From Clostridiales bacterium UBA7273 (GTDB taxonomy: Bacteria > Bacillota > Clostridia > Oscillospirales > Oscillospiraceae): a stretch of 53,496 bases of DNA. How positions within the stretch are numbered: the stretch's first letter is position 1; each line of letters begins with the position of its first letter. The notes under the pieces are model-generated. The model did no database searches, was not told the DNA's origin, and saw nothing but the letters and a program-made list of their open reading frames with translations. The stretch is from positions 45,869 through 99,364 of the forward strand of contig DKRV01000009.1 of assembly GCA_002472405.1 (NCBI GenBank), read 5' to 3'. Shown here one piece after another: positions 14,816 to 21,583 of this stretch. The position numbers and the translations under genes were made by a program.

Positions 14816-15130
14816 ATTTGTTCCCCTTCCCGCTGCACTTTAGTATAGACTGATTCTTTACGCAAGGCGCAGGGCAACTGAGTTACCGTCGTTATAGCAT
14901 TATATAGAATCATTATATAGTAATTAAGCATGCCTGTCTACATATTTGGTCTGCACTTTCTGTGCGAAAAGTAAAGTTACTTAGTCGACTTGACGGAGTT
15001 CGCATACAGCTAAAAATAGAGGACAATCTGATAACTTGTATAATCGTTTCACACTTTGCACAAGAACTGTCGAAAAGATATGTTAAGAATGACAAACTCA
15101 AATTCTGCGCCGCAATAGACAAAGAATAAG
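14816..15130. other. AT-rich spacer with a coding remnant
   Basis: About 315 bases between the PIN gene and the tRNA-Pro terminator. On the plus strand an open, coding-like frame runs from about 14912 to a TAA at 15127-15129 (within it LDGVRIQLKIEDNLITCIIV). It has no usable start or ribosome site, so it is probably the tail of a lost gene. Nothing else is convincing. Confidence 0.35.
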
Positions 15131-15167
15131 AAAATCCCTCTGAAATCGTTGATTTCAGAGGGATTTT
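15131..15167 (-). terminator. terminator of tRNA-Pro
   Basis: A long perfect hairpin (TCCCTCTGAAATC / GATTTCAGAGGGA, loop GTT) flanked by an A tract that becomes a T tract in the minus transcript, immediately after the tRNA. Confidence 0.85.
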
Positions 15168-15169
15168 GG

Positions 15170-15243
15170 TCCGAGTGAGGTGACTTGAACACCCAACCTC
15201 GACATCCCAAATGTCGCGCCCTACCAGTTGAGCTACACCCGGA
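15170..15243 (-). tRNA. tRNA-Pro (anticodon UGG)
   Basis: Read on the minus strand: acceptor TCCGGGT pairs with ACTCGGA (one G-U). The D arm is GTAGCTCAACTGGTAGGGC. Anticodon stem CGACA/TGTCG encloses loop TTTGGGA (anticodon TGG). T arm GGGTG-TTCAAGT-CACCT. An encoded CCA follows (15167-15169). It decodes CCN proline codons, mainly CCA. Confidence 0.9.
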
Positions 15244-15258
15244 TATTCAATTTCTGCC

Positions 15259-15287
15259 ATTATACCACGGCGAGGGGGGAAAATCAA
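15259..15287 (-). promoter_or_regulatory. promoter of tRNA-Pro
   Basis: On the minus strand TTGATT (15282-15287), a 17-bp spacer and TATAAT (15259-15264), 15 bases before the mature tRNA 5' end. Confidence 0.85.
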
Positions 15288-15299
15288 AGATTTTTCTGT

Positions 15300-15322
15300 A
15301 TGTGGTCAAACATGTGGTCAAA
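15300..15322. repeat. 11-bp direct repeat pair
   Basis: ATGTGGTCAAA occurs at 15300-15310 and 15312-15322, a 12-bp period, upstream of the tRNA-Pro promoter and next to the half tRNA relic. Its size and place resemble the tandem repeat at 1333-1354, though the sequence differs. It could be a recombinase arm site left by an integrated element. Confidence 0.55.
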
Positions 15323-15420
15323 GCCGCTTTTGTACTGCTTTCAGCAATCGGAGAAAATCCCGCAAATGCAGGTGTCGCAAGGCTTTGCGGCGTTTCACCT
15401 TGCCATGTCCCGGATAGCGC

Positions 15421-15467
15421 CACGGCACTCCCAAAGCAGGCGCGCTACCAACTGCGCTACACCCGGA
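15421..15467 (-). pseudogene. tRNA-Pro 5' half relic
   Basis: Read on the minus strand from 15467: TCCGGGT acceptor strand, D arm GTAGCGCAGTTGGTAGCGCGC, then CCTGC and the proline loop TTTGGGA. After one more G the expected 3' anticodon strand, T arm and acceptor are missing and unrelated sequence follows. A complete promoter still lies upstream. This is a tRNA-Pro(UGG) gene broken just after its anticodon loop, a usual crossover point for integrating elements. Confidence 0.7.
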
Positions 15468-15482
15468 TGTGCAATAATAATT

Positions 15483-15511
15483 ATTATACCGCATGTTGAG
15501 GTTGCACGCAA
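15483..15511 (-). promoter_or_regulatory. promoter of the broken tRNA-Pro copy
   Basis: On the minus strand TTGCGT (15506-15511), a 17-bp spacer and TATAAT (15483-15488), in the same position relative to the tRNA start as for the intact copy. Confidence 0.7.
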
Positions 15512-15542
15512 GTATTTATTGAAAGTTTTTAATAAGCTGTTA

Positions 15543-15590
15543 ACAGTCGAATTTTGCGGAATATAGTCGAAATTTTTCCGTCCTTATAAT
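15543..15590 (+). promoter_or_regulatory. two-peptide operon promoter with LytTR-like direct repeats
   Basis: ACAGTCGAA (15543-15551) and ATAGTCGAA (15563-15571) are direct repeats with a 20-bp period, ending 13 bases before TATAAT (15585-15590). There is no good -35 box; the second repeat covers that place. This is the layout of AgrA/ComE-type (LytTR) activator sites. A leader of about 95 bases follows, with an ATACATG...CATGTAT hairpin (15628-15651), before the ribosome site AAGGAAGGAG. Confidence 0.65.
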
Positions 15591-15692
15591 TGAGGCGGCA
15601 AACGGCCGAGCCGCAACACGAAAATACATGACTATTTCCAAACATGTATCGGCCAACGGAAAACATTTTTATAAGGAAGGAGCACTATTATT

Positions 15693-15806
15693 ATGCTTAG
15701 TGGTATTGCAGATTTCGTAGCATGGATACTCGACAAAACCGGAGACACTCCCGAGATGACTTGGTTCGATAAGATCGGCGACATTCTCGGCAAGATAGGT
15801 CTGTAA
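15693..15806 (+). CDS. amphipathic peptide 1 (PSM-beta-like candidate)
   Basis: A 37-residue peptide starting MLSGIADFVAWILDK and ending FDKIGDILGKIGL. It has two amphipathic helical stretches, around residues 3-15 and 22-36, joined by a Gly/Asp/Thr/Pro turn, and a net charge of about -3. There is no signal peptide, Gly-Gly leader or cysteines. The strong ribosome site AAGGAAGGAG, own promoter and a shared terminator argue for a real gene. Size, charge, tandem arrangement and the ILGKIGL end recall staphylococcal beta-class phenol-soluble modulins, which are leaderless secreted amphipathic peptides. Leaderless bacteriocin or membrane-active toxin are alternatives. Homology is not demonstrated. 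Confidence 0.65.
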   Translation: MLSGIADFVAWILDKTGDTPEMTWFDKIGDILGKIGL

Positions 15807-15838
15807 TCTATAAACTTAACTGAAAGGAGCACAACACA

Positions 15839-15958
15839 ATGTTAAATCACATTTTTGAAAGCATCGGCAAGATCCTCGAGTGGGCAGGCGGCAGCGACGC
15901 AAGCAAGAAGGTCATGGAGATCCTCGCAGAGATCTTTAATCCTATCGGCCTTTATTAA
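15839..15958 (+). CDS. amphipathic peptide 2 (PSM-beta-like candidate)
   Basis: A 39-residue peptide beginning MLNHIFESIGKILEWAGG and ending EIFNPIGLY, with GAAAGGAG before its ATG. Like its neighbour 32 bases upstream it has an amphipathic N-terminal helix, a Gly/Ser hinge near residue 17, a second amphipathic helix, the ML start and an IGL end; net charge about -2. The two look like diverged copies of one gene. A Rho-independent terminator lies 16 bases downstream. Function is unknown; paired surfactant or two-component bacteriocin-like peptides are the obvious possibilities. No transporter or immunity gene adjoins them. Confidence 0.65.
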   Translation: MLNHIFESIGKILEWAGGSDASKKVMEILAEIFNPIGLY

Positions 15959-15974
15959 TTAGATAAAATATATG

Positions 15975-16007
15975 ACACCCATCAATGAAACTTGATGGGT
16001 GTTTTTA
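15975..16007 (+). terminator. Rho-independent terminator
   Basis: An 11-bp stem (ACACCCATCAA / TTGATGGGTGT) followed by TTTTT, ending the two-peptide operon. Confidence 0.9.
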
Positions 16008-16056
16008 TGTGCAGAGATATGGAGAAACTTGCGGAGCAAAAAATCTGTACTCCGCC

Positions 16057-16404
16057 TCAGCGGAACAGGTATTCACCGGCTTCGACGGAGGGCAGAAGTG
16101 CGGAAGTGTCGATAAGCTCGGAGATATTTTCGGCTGTGACGATCTCGCAATCGGCCAGCGGATTTACGCCGCCGTTAAAGGCGCCGCTCATGACGCTCGG
16201 CTTATCCACCGGCAGTATCCGCCGCCCGTTTTCACATATGAAATACAGCCGATAGTCCACGTCGCGGCCGCTTGTTGCGTGCAGGGCGAGCTGACCCAGC
16301 AGCGGATACATCTGCTCGAACATTTCCGCCTGCGTCACCTCCAGAAGATACACATCGCCGGCGCTTTCCGGCTTTCGGCCTATCCATTTCTTGATTATCC
16401 TCAT
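16057..16404 (-). CDS. hypothetical cytosolic protein
   Basis: A 115-residue protein. ATG at 16404 has AAGGAGA upstream; longer in-frame extensions lack one. It begins basic (MRIIKKWIGRKPESAG) and then becomes acidic mixed alpha/beta, with no membrane span or known motif. The promoter on the minus strand is TTGACA-18-TACGCT. It is divergent from the tetR pseudogene and may once have been controlled by it. Not recognised. Confidence 0.7.
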   Translation of the reverse strand: MRIIKKWIGRKPESAGDVYLLEVTQAEMFEQMYPLLGQLALHATSGRDVDYRLYFICENGRRILPVDKPSVMSGAFNGGVNPLADCEIVTAENISELIDTSALLPSVEAGEYLFR

Positions 16405-16430
16405 AGCGCTTTCTCCTTGCCGTTTTTTTG

Positions 16431-16502
16431 AGCGTAGCACCGTTTGCCGCGACTTGTCAACCGAAAAATGATTTGACTTTGCGGTGATGGCCATTTTATA
16501 AT
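16431..16502. promoter_or_regulatory. divergent promoters
   Basis: Minus strand: TTGACA (16455-16460), 18 bp, TACGCT (16431-16436), for the 115-residue gene. Plus strand: TTGACT (16473-16478), 18 bp, TATAAT (16497-16502), for the tetR pseudogene. Confidence 0.75.
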
Positions 16503-16525
16503 GTGCTTCAAAGGAGTTGAACGCC

Positions 16526-17068
16526 GTGTCACAGTCAATTCTTGTCAAAAAAGCGCTGGTAGAGAGCCTGAAAACATATTTGTGAAGGCTGCCGTTTTCC
16601 AAAATAACGGTCGAAGATATCTGCGAGGCCGCGCAGGTGAGCCGCCGGAGTTTTTACAGGCAGTTTAGGGATAAGTATGAGCTTCTCAACTGGCTGTATG
16701 ACTATGAATTCTGCCGCTTTGTCGATGAACGGCAGGATAAGACTATTTGGGATTATTACCCCGATATATGCCGCCATTTGTACTGCGACAGGGAGTTTTT
16801 CCTCAATGCTTTCTCTGTGACCGGGCAGAACTCGTTCCGCGATTTTTGCAATGATAAGCTCTATCCGCTGCTCATGAACGATTTCGGATATGTGTTTCCC
16901 GACGAAAAGACTGCGAGATTTGTCATAAAAACGCTTGACCGACGCGTCGTTTGACGGATTTCAGATCAGAGCGACTGTATGCCGCCGGAGCAGTACGCCG
17001 AGTTTTCGCGCAGAATATTCACCGATGTCGCGCGCGGAATCGCCGGAATAGACGAGCGCAAGAAATAA
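16526..17068 (+). pseudogene. TetR family regulator, inactivated
   Basis: From GTG 16526 (AAGGAG upstream) the frame reads VSQSILVKKALVESLKTYL, then a TGA at 16583-16585, then continues in the same frame with RLPFSKITVEDICEAAQVS and RRSFYRQFRDKYELL, a TetR helix-turn-helix with the TetR tail. The frame ends early at 16954. The true end is recoverable in other frames: SFDGFQI, then MPPEQYAEFSRRIFTDVARG to a TAA at 17066-17068. One nonsense change and two frame changes make it a pseudogene. A fragment from ATG 16637 could be translated but lacks part of the HTH. Confidence 0.75.
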
Positions 17069-17086
17069 ATAACAGCTACAAATTTG

Positions 17087-17122
17087 GGGATCTGTGCCTA
17101 AGTGGCACAGGTCCCTGTTTTT
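17087..17122 (+). terminator. Rho-independent terminator
   Basis: A 12-bp stem (GGGATCTGTGCC / GGCACAGGTCCC) with a TAAGT loop, followed after TG by TTTTT, downstream of the tetR pseudogene. Confidence 0.85.
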
Positions 17123-17202
17123 GTGCGCCCCAAAGCTGCGAGCGTGATGGTATAGTCAGAAAAAAGACAAGCAAATCGGTGCATAATTTAAAGGAGAAGC
17201 TT

Positions 17203-17625
17203 ATGAACAACAAAGTACCAAATTTCACCGCGCAGGAATGGGGGCTGATGAAGGATTATATCGATAATTCCTCAAAGCAGCCGCGGCAGAACCTCATTGA
17301 GCTTATAAGCCACGTAGATCCCGGAGTTGCCCAACTGGGCATGAATTCGGGCCCGTACTTCATGCTCGACCGGCTGCTGACAGATGAGCAGATAGACTTT
17401 GCCTGCAATCTAAAGCTGCGCACACCCGTTTACATTGACGAACTTGCGAAAATGTCCGGAAAAAGCGTTGAAGACGCCGCGCGTATGGCTGACGACCTCT
17501 GCCGGATAGGACTTCTGGTGTATAAGCCCGACGAAAAAGGTGTGGATCGTGTGGAGCTACCCATATTTGTCGTGGGCATACTCGAACAGCTCCTGCTTGG
17601 CGGACTTAACGAGGATCAGTATTAA
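17203..17625 (+). CDS. N-terminal part of an interrupted Fe-S/FAD oxidoreductase
   Basis: A 140-residue product (MNNKVPNFTAQEWGLMKDYI...) with AAGGAG before ATG 17203. It ends at TAA 17623-17625, but the same frame continues without another stop to 20022. It corresponds to the N-terminal winged-helix-like domain seen in large Clostridia GltD-type oxidoreductases (DELAKMSGKSVEDAARMADD looks like a helix-turn-helix). The codon context TAT-TAA-AAT suggests a Lys AAA changed to TAA. As it stands the product would be a free 140-residue domain. Confidence 0.65.
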   Translation: MNNKVPNFTAQEWGLMKDYIDNSSKQPRQNLIELISHVDPGVAQLGMNSGPYFMLDRLLTDEQIDFACNLKLRTPVYIDELAKMSGKSVEDAARMADDLCRIGLLVYKPDEKGVDRVELPIFVVGILEQLLLGGLNEDQY

Positions 17626-17670
17626 AATTATCCCGAGCTTGCCGTCGGCTTTCTGCACCACACAACGCAG

Positions 17671-20022
17671 ATGTGCACCGGAAACGGCGCTTTGCTGCCT
17701 GCAGCAAACCACGGAGTTCATCGCCCGGTTCCGGTAGAGACGGCACTCAAGAACGAAACGCATGTTGAGTCGAGGGAAAACTTGCAGACGCTTATCGATG
17801 AGAGCGCAAACGGAAGCTACGCCGTCTGCGAATGCATTTGCCGAAAAATACACAAGGAATATGACGAGCTTGGCGACGAGCCTGATCTGGAATGGTGCAT
17901 GCCGCTGGGACACTATGCCGAATATGCAATAAGAACAGGCAAGGCGCGGCGAGTAACGCGCGAGGAATATATGCAGCGCCTTAAGGAAGCCGAGGAGCGC
18001 GGATATGTTCACAACGTATCCAATCACGACGGTCCGTCGCCGATAGAATATATCTGCAACTGCGACTATCAGACCTGCATGTCGCTGCGCGCATCCAACT
18101 ATACCATGGCAGCGAACCTGTCAAAATCAAACTTTGTTGCAAAGGTTGACGAGGAAAAATGCGTTGCATGCGGCGGCTGTGTTGAAAAGTGCCCGGCCAA
18201 CGCGGTCAAGCTCGGCCAGAAGCTGCCGCAGAAGTGCAGGGCAGAGTATGCAAACAGCGAGTTTCCGCCGGAGTCGAATGCAATAAAGTGGGGACCCGAG
18301 CACTGGAATCCGAATTATCTGCTGAATCGAAAAAATGTCCAGCCTGAGACAGGCACCTCGCCCTGCAAGACCGACTGCCCGGCGCATATAGCGGTTCAGG
18401 GCTACCTGCGCATGGCCGCGCAGGGGCGCTATCGCGAGGCGCTGGAGCTTATAAAAAAAGAAAATCCGCTGCCGGCGGTGTGTGGCTCAATCTGCAACCG
18501 CCGCTGCGAAAAAGTTTGCACACGAGGCGATATAGATGCGCCTGTGTCGATCGACGAGGTCAAAAAATTCATAGCATACAGAGAGCTGGACGAGGCTGAG
18601 CGCTATGTTCCCAAAAAGGTGCGCAGCGAGGGCAAGCGCCTTGCCGTAATAGGAGCCGGGCCTGCCGGCCTCAGCTGTGCCTATTTCCTCGCGGTGGAAG
18701 GCCACAGCGTCACGGTGTTCGATAAAAATGCCGCACCCGGCGGCATGCTCAGATACGGGATCCCATCCTTCCGCCTTGAGAAAAATGTCATTGATGCGGA
18801 GATCGAGGTGCTCCGAGAGCTTGGCGTCGAGTTCAGAAACAACGTCGAGGTCGGCAAGGATATAAGCATAGAAAAGCTGCGCAAGGATGGTTATAAAGGC
18901 TTCTTCCTTGCGATCGGCGCTCAGAAATCTGCAAAGCTGAAAATACCAGGCGAGGAGCTCGACGGAGTATACGGCGGAATCGATTTTCTGCGCATGGTAA
19001 ACGAGAATAAAGCGCCGGATATAGGCAATAACGTCGTCGTTGTCGGCGGCGGAAACGTAGCGCTTGATGTTGCACGAACAGCGCGCCGCTGCGGTGCCGA
19101 GAACGTCACGATAGTCTACCGCCGCAGCGAAAGCGAAATGCCGGCGGACAAAGCAGAGATTGAGGAAGCGCTCGAAGAGAGCGTGCGCTTTGAGTTCCTC
19201 AGTGCGCCTGTCGCGGTGCTCGGAGAGCAAAGCGCAACGGCGCTCAAGATCGAAAAAATGACCCTCGGTGAACCGGATGAAAAGGGACGCCGCAAGCCAG
19301 TCGGAACGGGCGAGTTTTCGGAGCTAAGCGCCGACAGCGTCATTGCGGCCGTCGGTCAAACCGTGGATTGGGGCGGACTCGATACAGGCATGCTCCAAAA
19401 GAGCATCAAGAACCTCGCTTTTGCCGACAGCTTTACATATCAAACGGCGCAGCCGGATATTTTCGTTGCCGGTGATGTGTTCACAGGTCCGAAATTTTCT
19501 ATCGACGCGATAGCAGGTGGAAAGCAGGCGGCGATCTCCCTGCATCGCTATGCGTGGGGGCACAATCTTGTGACAGGTCGCGACAGGCACGAGTATAAGT
19601 TTATCGACAAAGACAATGTAGGCGCTTGCAGCTACGATACGGCAGGCCGCCAGACACCGCCCGTGGACATTTCAAAGAAGCTCAGCATGCGCGACGAGCG
19701 CGGCGTGTTCACCGAAGAGCAGGTCAAAGCCGAAACGGCGCGCTGCCTCAAATGCGGCGCTGCGCACGTTGACGAGAATCAGTGCATAGGCTGCGGAGTG
19801 TGCACCACGCGCTGCAAGTTTGACGCGATAACGCTCTATAAGAAATACAACGAGGTGCCGGTGGCAAATGAAGAGCTTATGAAGGATATCGGCAAGGAGG
19901 TCATGCGCCGTATCGACTCAGCTTATGAAGGCAAGCCGCTTATGAAGAACGTTGTAAAAATGGTCGTCAAGCAGAAGGTGAAGCCTAAAAAGCTCAAGGC
20001 GGCAAAGCCGAGGAAGTGGTGA
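17671..20022 (+). CDS. FAD-dependent oxidoreductase with 4Fe-4S centres (GltD-like), main part
   Basis: A 783-residue frame, in phase with the 17203 frame across one TAA; intact length would be about 939. Order: a CECICRKIH cysteine cluster (near 48), a ferredoxin-like CVACGGCVEKCP (about 168), the GltD-type N-terminal cluster (TDCPAHIAVQGYLR, then CGSICNRRCEKVC, about 235-290), FAD site VIGAGPAGLSCAYFLA (about 328), NAD(P)H site VVVGGGNVALDVARTA (about 455), GDVFTGPKFSIDAIAGG (about 607), and a last ferredoxin motif CIGCGVCTTRCKF. It would pass electrons between NAD(P)H and Fe-S partners. ATG 17671 has no clear ribosome site. hypA follows after one base. Confidence 0.85.
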   Translation: MCTGNGALLPAANHGVHRPVPVETALKNETHVESRENLQTLIDESANGSYAVCECICRKIHKEYDELGDEPDLEWCMPLGHYAEYAIRTGKARRVTREEYMQRLKEAEERGYVHNVSNHDGPSPIEYICNCDYQTCMSLRASNYTMAANLSKSNFVAKVDEEKCVACGGCVEKCPANAVKLGQKLPQKCRAEYANSEFPPESNAIKWGPEHWNPNYLLNRKNVQPETGTSPCKTDCPAHIAVQGYLRMAAQGRYREALELIKKENPLPAVCGSICNRRCEKVCTRGDIDAPVSIDEVKKFIAYRELDEAERYVPKKVRSEGKRLAVIGAGPAGLSCAYFLAVEGHSVTVFDKNAAPGGMLRYGIPSFRLEKNVIDAEIEVLRELGVEFRNNVEVGKDISIEKLRKDGYKGFFLAIGAQKSAKLKIPGEELDGVYGGIDFLRMVNENKAPDIGNNVVVVGGGNVALDVARTARRCGAENVTIVYRRSESEMPADKAEIEEALEESVRFEFLSAPVAVLGEQSATALKIEKMTLGEPDEKGRRKPVGTGEFSELSADSVIAAVGQTVDWGGLDTGMLQKSIKNLAFADSFTYQTAQPDIFVAGDVFTGPKFSIDAIAGGKQAAISLHRYAWGHNLVTGRDRHEYKFIDKDNVGACSYDTAGRQTPPVDISKKLSMRDERGVFTEEQVKAETARCLKCGAAHVDENQCIGCGVCTTRCKFDAITLYKKYNEVPVANEELMKDIGKEVMRRIDSAYEGKPLMKNVVKMVVKQKVKPKKLKAAKPRKW

Positions 20023-20023
20023 T

Positions 20024-20365
20024 ATGCACGAGCTGGGACTGCTCACGCAGATGGCGGAAACGGTGACGAGGGCGGCAAATGAAAACAATATTGACCATGT
20101 GTGCGGAATAGTTCTTGAAGTGGGTGAGGCATCCGGCGCTCTTCCGTATACCTTCGAGGAGTATTTCCCGATGATCAAGGAGGATTACCCGGTGCTCAGA
20201 GATGCTTCGCTGCGGCTGCTGAGCATAAAAAGCCGCGCGCTGTGCGCCGGGTGTAATGCTGTGTACGACCTGATGAAAAACGAGGGCGCGTGCCCTCGCT
20301 GCGGCGAAAAAGCCAAAACCGTTCTCGGCGGAACGGATGTTATAATAAAGCAGATATTGTATTAA
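20024..20365 (+). CDS. hypA: HypA-like nickel metallochaperone / hydrogenase maturation protein
   Basis: A 113-residue protein starting MHELGLL (His2 is the nickel ligand) with the structural zinc site CAGC...CPRC at about residues 73-92. This is the HypA/HybF pattern, which delivers nickel to [NiFe]-hydrogenase with HypB. ATG lies one base after the oxidoreductase TGA, so they are co-translated. No hydrogenase subunit or other hyp gene is in the window. Single HypA-like proteins beside GltD-type oxidoreductases may serve another role. Confidence 0.85.
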   Translation: MHELGLLTQMAETVTRAANENNIDHVCGIVLEVGEASGALPYTFEEYFPMIKEDYPVLRDASLRLLSIKSRALCAGCNAVYDLMKNEGACPRCGEKAKTVLGGTDVIIKQILY

Positions 20366-20372
20366 AAAACAC

Positions 20373-20413
20373 AGATCTTCATACCATTTACAGAGGTGAT
20401 GGTATGAAAATCT
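20373..20413 (+). promoter_or_regulatory. hairpin enclosing the ribosome site of the LysM-GH18 gene
   Basis: TTCATACCAT (20378-20387) and ATGGTATGAA (20399-20408) form a perfect 10-bp stem, extended by AGAT/ATCT after one mismatch. The 11-base loop TTACAGAGGTG contains the ribosome site, and the start codon ATG 20404 is in the stem. A translation switch is possible. Confidence 0.6.
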
Positions 20414-21534
20414 ACGTTGTCAGGCGCGGCGACAGCCTGTATTCGATAGCAAAGGCAAACGCAAGCTCCGTGCAGGAGCTTGCCGCGATAAACGAGCTTA
20501 GCGACCCTGCGCGCCTGAGCATCGGGCAGGCGCTTGTCATTCCGGACGGCGCGCGGCCGACAGCCGAAACAGAGGTAAACGGCTATGCCTATCCGAACAT
20601 CAGTGAGCGGCAGCTGGCCGCCGTTATGCCGCAACTTACATATTTATGCCCGTTTTCGTGGCGCATTGACGCACTGGGCGGCATAACGCCTGTTGAGGAT
20701 TCAAGCATGATAAGCGCTGCGTGGGAGGGCAGCTGCGCTCCGCTTCTGACGCTCACGAACATCGGCACAAACGGCGGATTCTCAAGCGATATTGCGCACA
20801 GCATATTCAGTGATACGGCGGCGCAGAATGCGCTTGTTGAAAACACGCTTGCGGCTCTGCGAAGCCGAGGATATTATGGCGTAAATCTCAACATCGAGTA
20901 TGTTCAGCCCTACGACCGTGAGGGCTACAACGCATTTTTAAAGCGCATGTCCGAAACGCTGCACGCAAACGGCTATATGCTCTCAAGCGCCATCGCGCCC
21001 AAGACCTCGGACGATCAGTACGGCGTTCTGTACACCGCGCATGATTATGCCGCCCACGGGCAGTACTGCGACAGGGTGGTCATCATGACCTACGAGTGGG
21101 GCTATACCTACTCATCTCCGCGCGCGGTGTCGCCGGTGAACGAGATGCGCAAGGTGCTGTCCTACGCCGTGACAAAAATGCCGCCGTCGAAGATACTGCT
21201 CGGCTTTTCAAACTACGGCTACAACTGGCTGCTGCCGTGGAAGCAGGGGCAGGCAGCACAGGTGATATCCAATGCGGCCGCGGCCTCGCTTGCGGCGAGC
21301 GTCTTTGCACAGATAAAATTTGACGAGACTGCTCAGGCGCCGTTTTTCAACTATACCGATCCTTCAGGCAGACAGCATGAGGTGTGGTTTGAGGATGCGC
21401 GCAGCGTCCGCGCGCGGCTTGCTCTGGTGCGCGAATTCGGCCTTGCCGGAATAAGCATATGGACGGTGAATATGCGCAATCGGGCAGGGCTTGCAGTGCT
21501 CGAAAGCGAGTTTTCAAGCGAAAAGATAGTATGA
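20404..21534 (+). CDS. LysM plus glycoside hydrolase family 18 protein (SleL/YaaH-like)
   Basis: A 376-residue protein: an N-terminal LysM (MKIYVVRRGDSLYSIAKANA, about 1-45) that binds peptidoglycan, then a GH18 barrel from about 60. In GH18 the acid is the E of DxxDxE; here the strand reads GVNLNIEYVQ, so the Glu is kept but both upstream Asp are Asn. SleL/YaaH enzymes are N-acetylglucosaminidases of spore cortex. The substitutions suggest altered or weak catalysis. There is no signal peptide, as for YaaH. ATG 20404 is placed inside a hairpin (see 20373-20413). Confidence 0.85.
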   Translation: MKIYVVRRGDSLYSIAKANASSVQELAAINELSDPARLSIGQALVIPDGARPTAETEVNGYAYPNISERQLAAVMPQLTYLCPFSWRIDALGGITPVEDSSMISAAWEGSCAPLLTLTNIGTNGGFSSDIAHSIFSDTAAQNALVENTLAALRSRGYYGVNLNIEYVQPYDREGYNAFLKRMSETLHANGYMLSSAIAPKTSDDQYGVLYTAHDYAAHGQYCDRVVIMTYEWGYTYSSPRAVSPVNEMRKVLSYAVTKMPPSKILLGFSNYGYNWLLPWKQGQAAQVISNAAAASLAASVFAQIKFDETAQAPFFNYTDPSGRQHEVWFEDARSVRARLALVREFGLAGISIWTVNMRNRAGLAVLESEFSSEKIV

Positions 21535-21535
21535 A

Positions 21536-21564
21536 AAACCGGCGGACTTCGTGTCCGCCGGTTT
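21536..21564. terminator. bidirectional terminator
   Basis: A 12-bp stem (AAACCGGCGGAC / GTCCGCCGGTTT) with a TTCGT loop between two convergent genes. Confidence 0.85.
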
Positions 21565-21583
21565 GGCATTTTGTGCTGTTATA

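Noticed and set aside
8651..15129. A complete, excisable element
   Set aside because: I could not find matching left and right attachment repeats or transfer genes; the left end is a deletion-like junction.
14913..15287. 124-residue minus-strand frame across tRNA-Pro
   Set aside because: Its middle is the translation of the tRNA gene and terminator (PGVAQLVGRDIWD), a common artefact.
16583..16585. TGA as selenocysteine codon in the tetR frame
   Set aside because: No selenoprotein TetR is known, no clear SECIS-like hairpin follows, and further frame changes downstream show ordinary decay.
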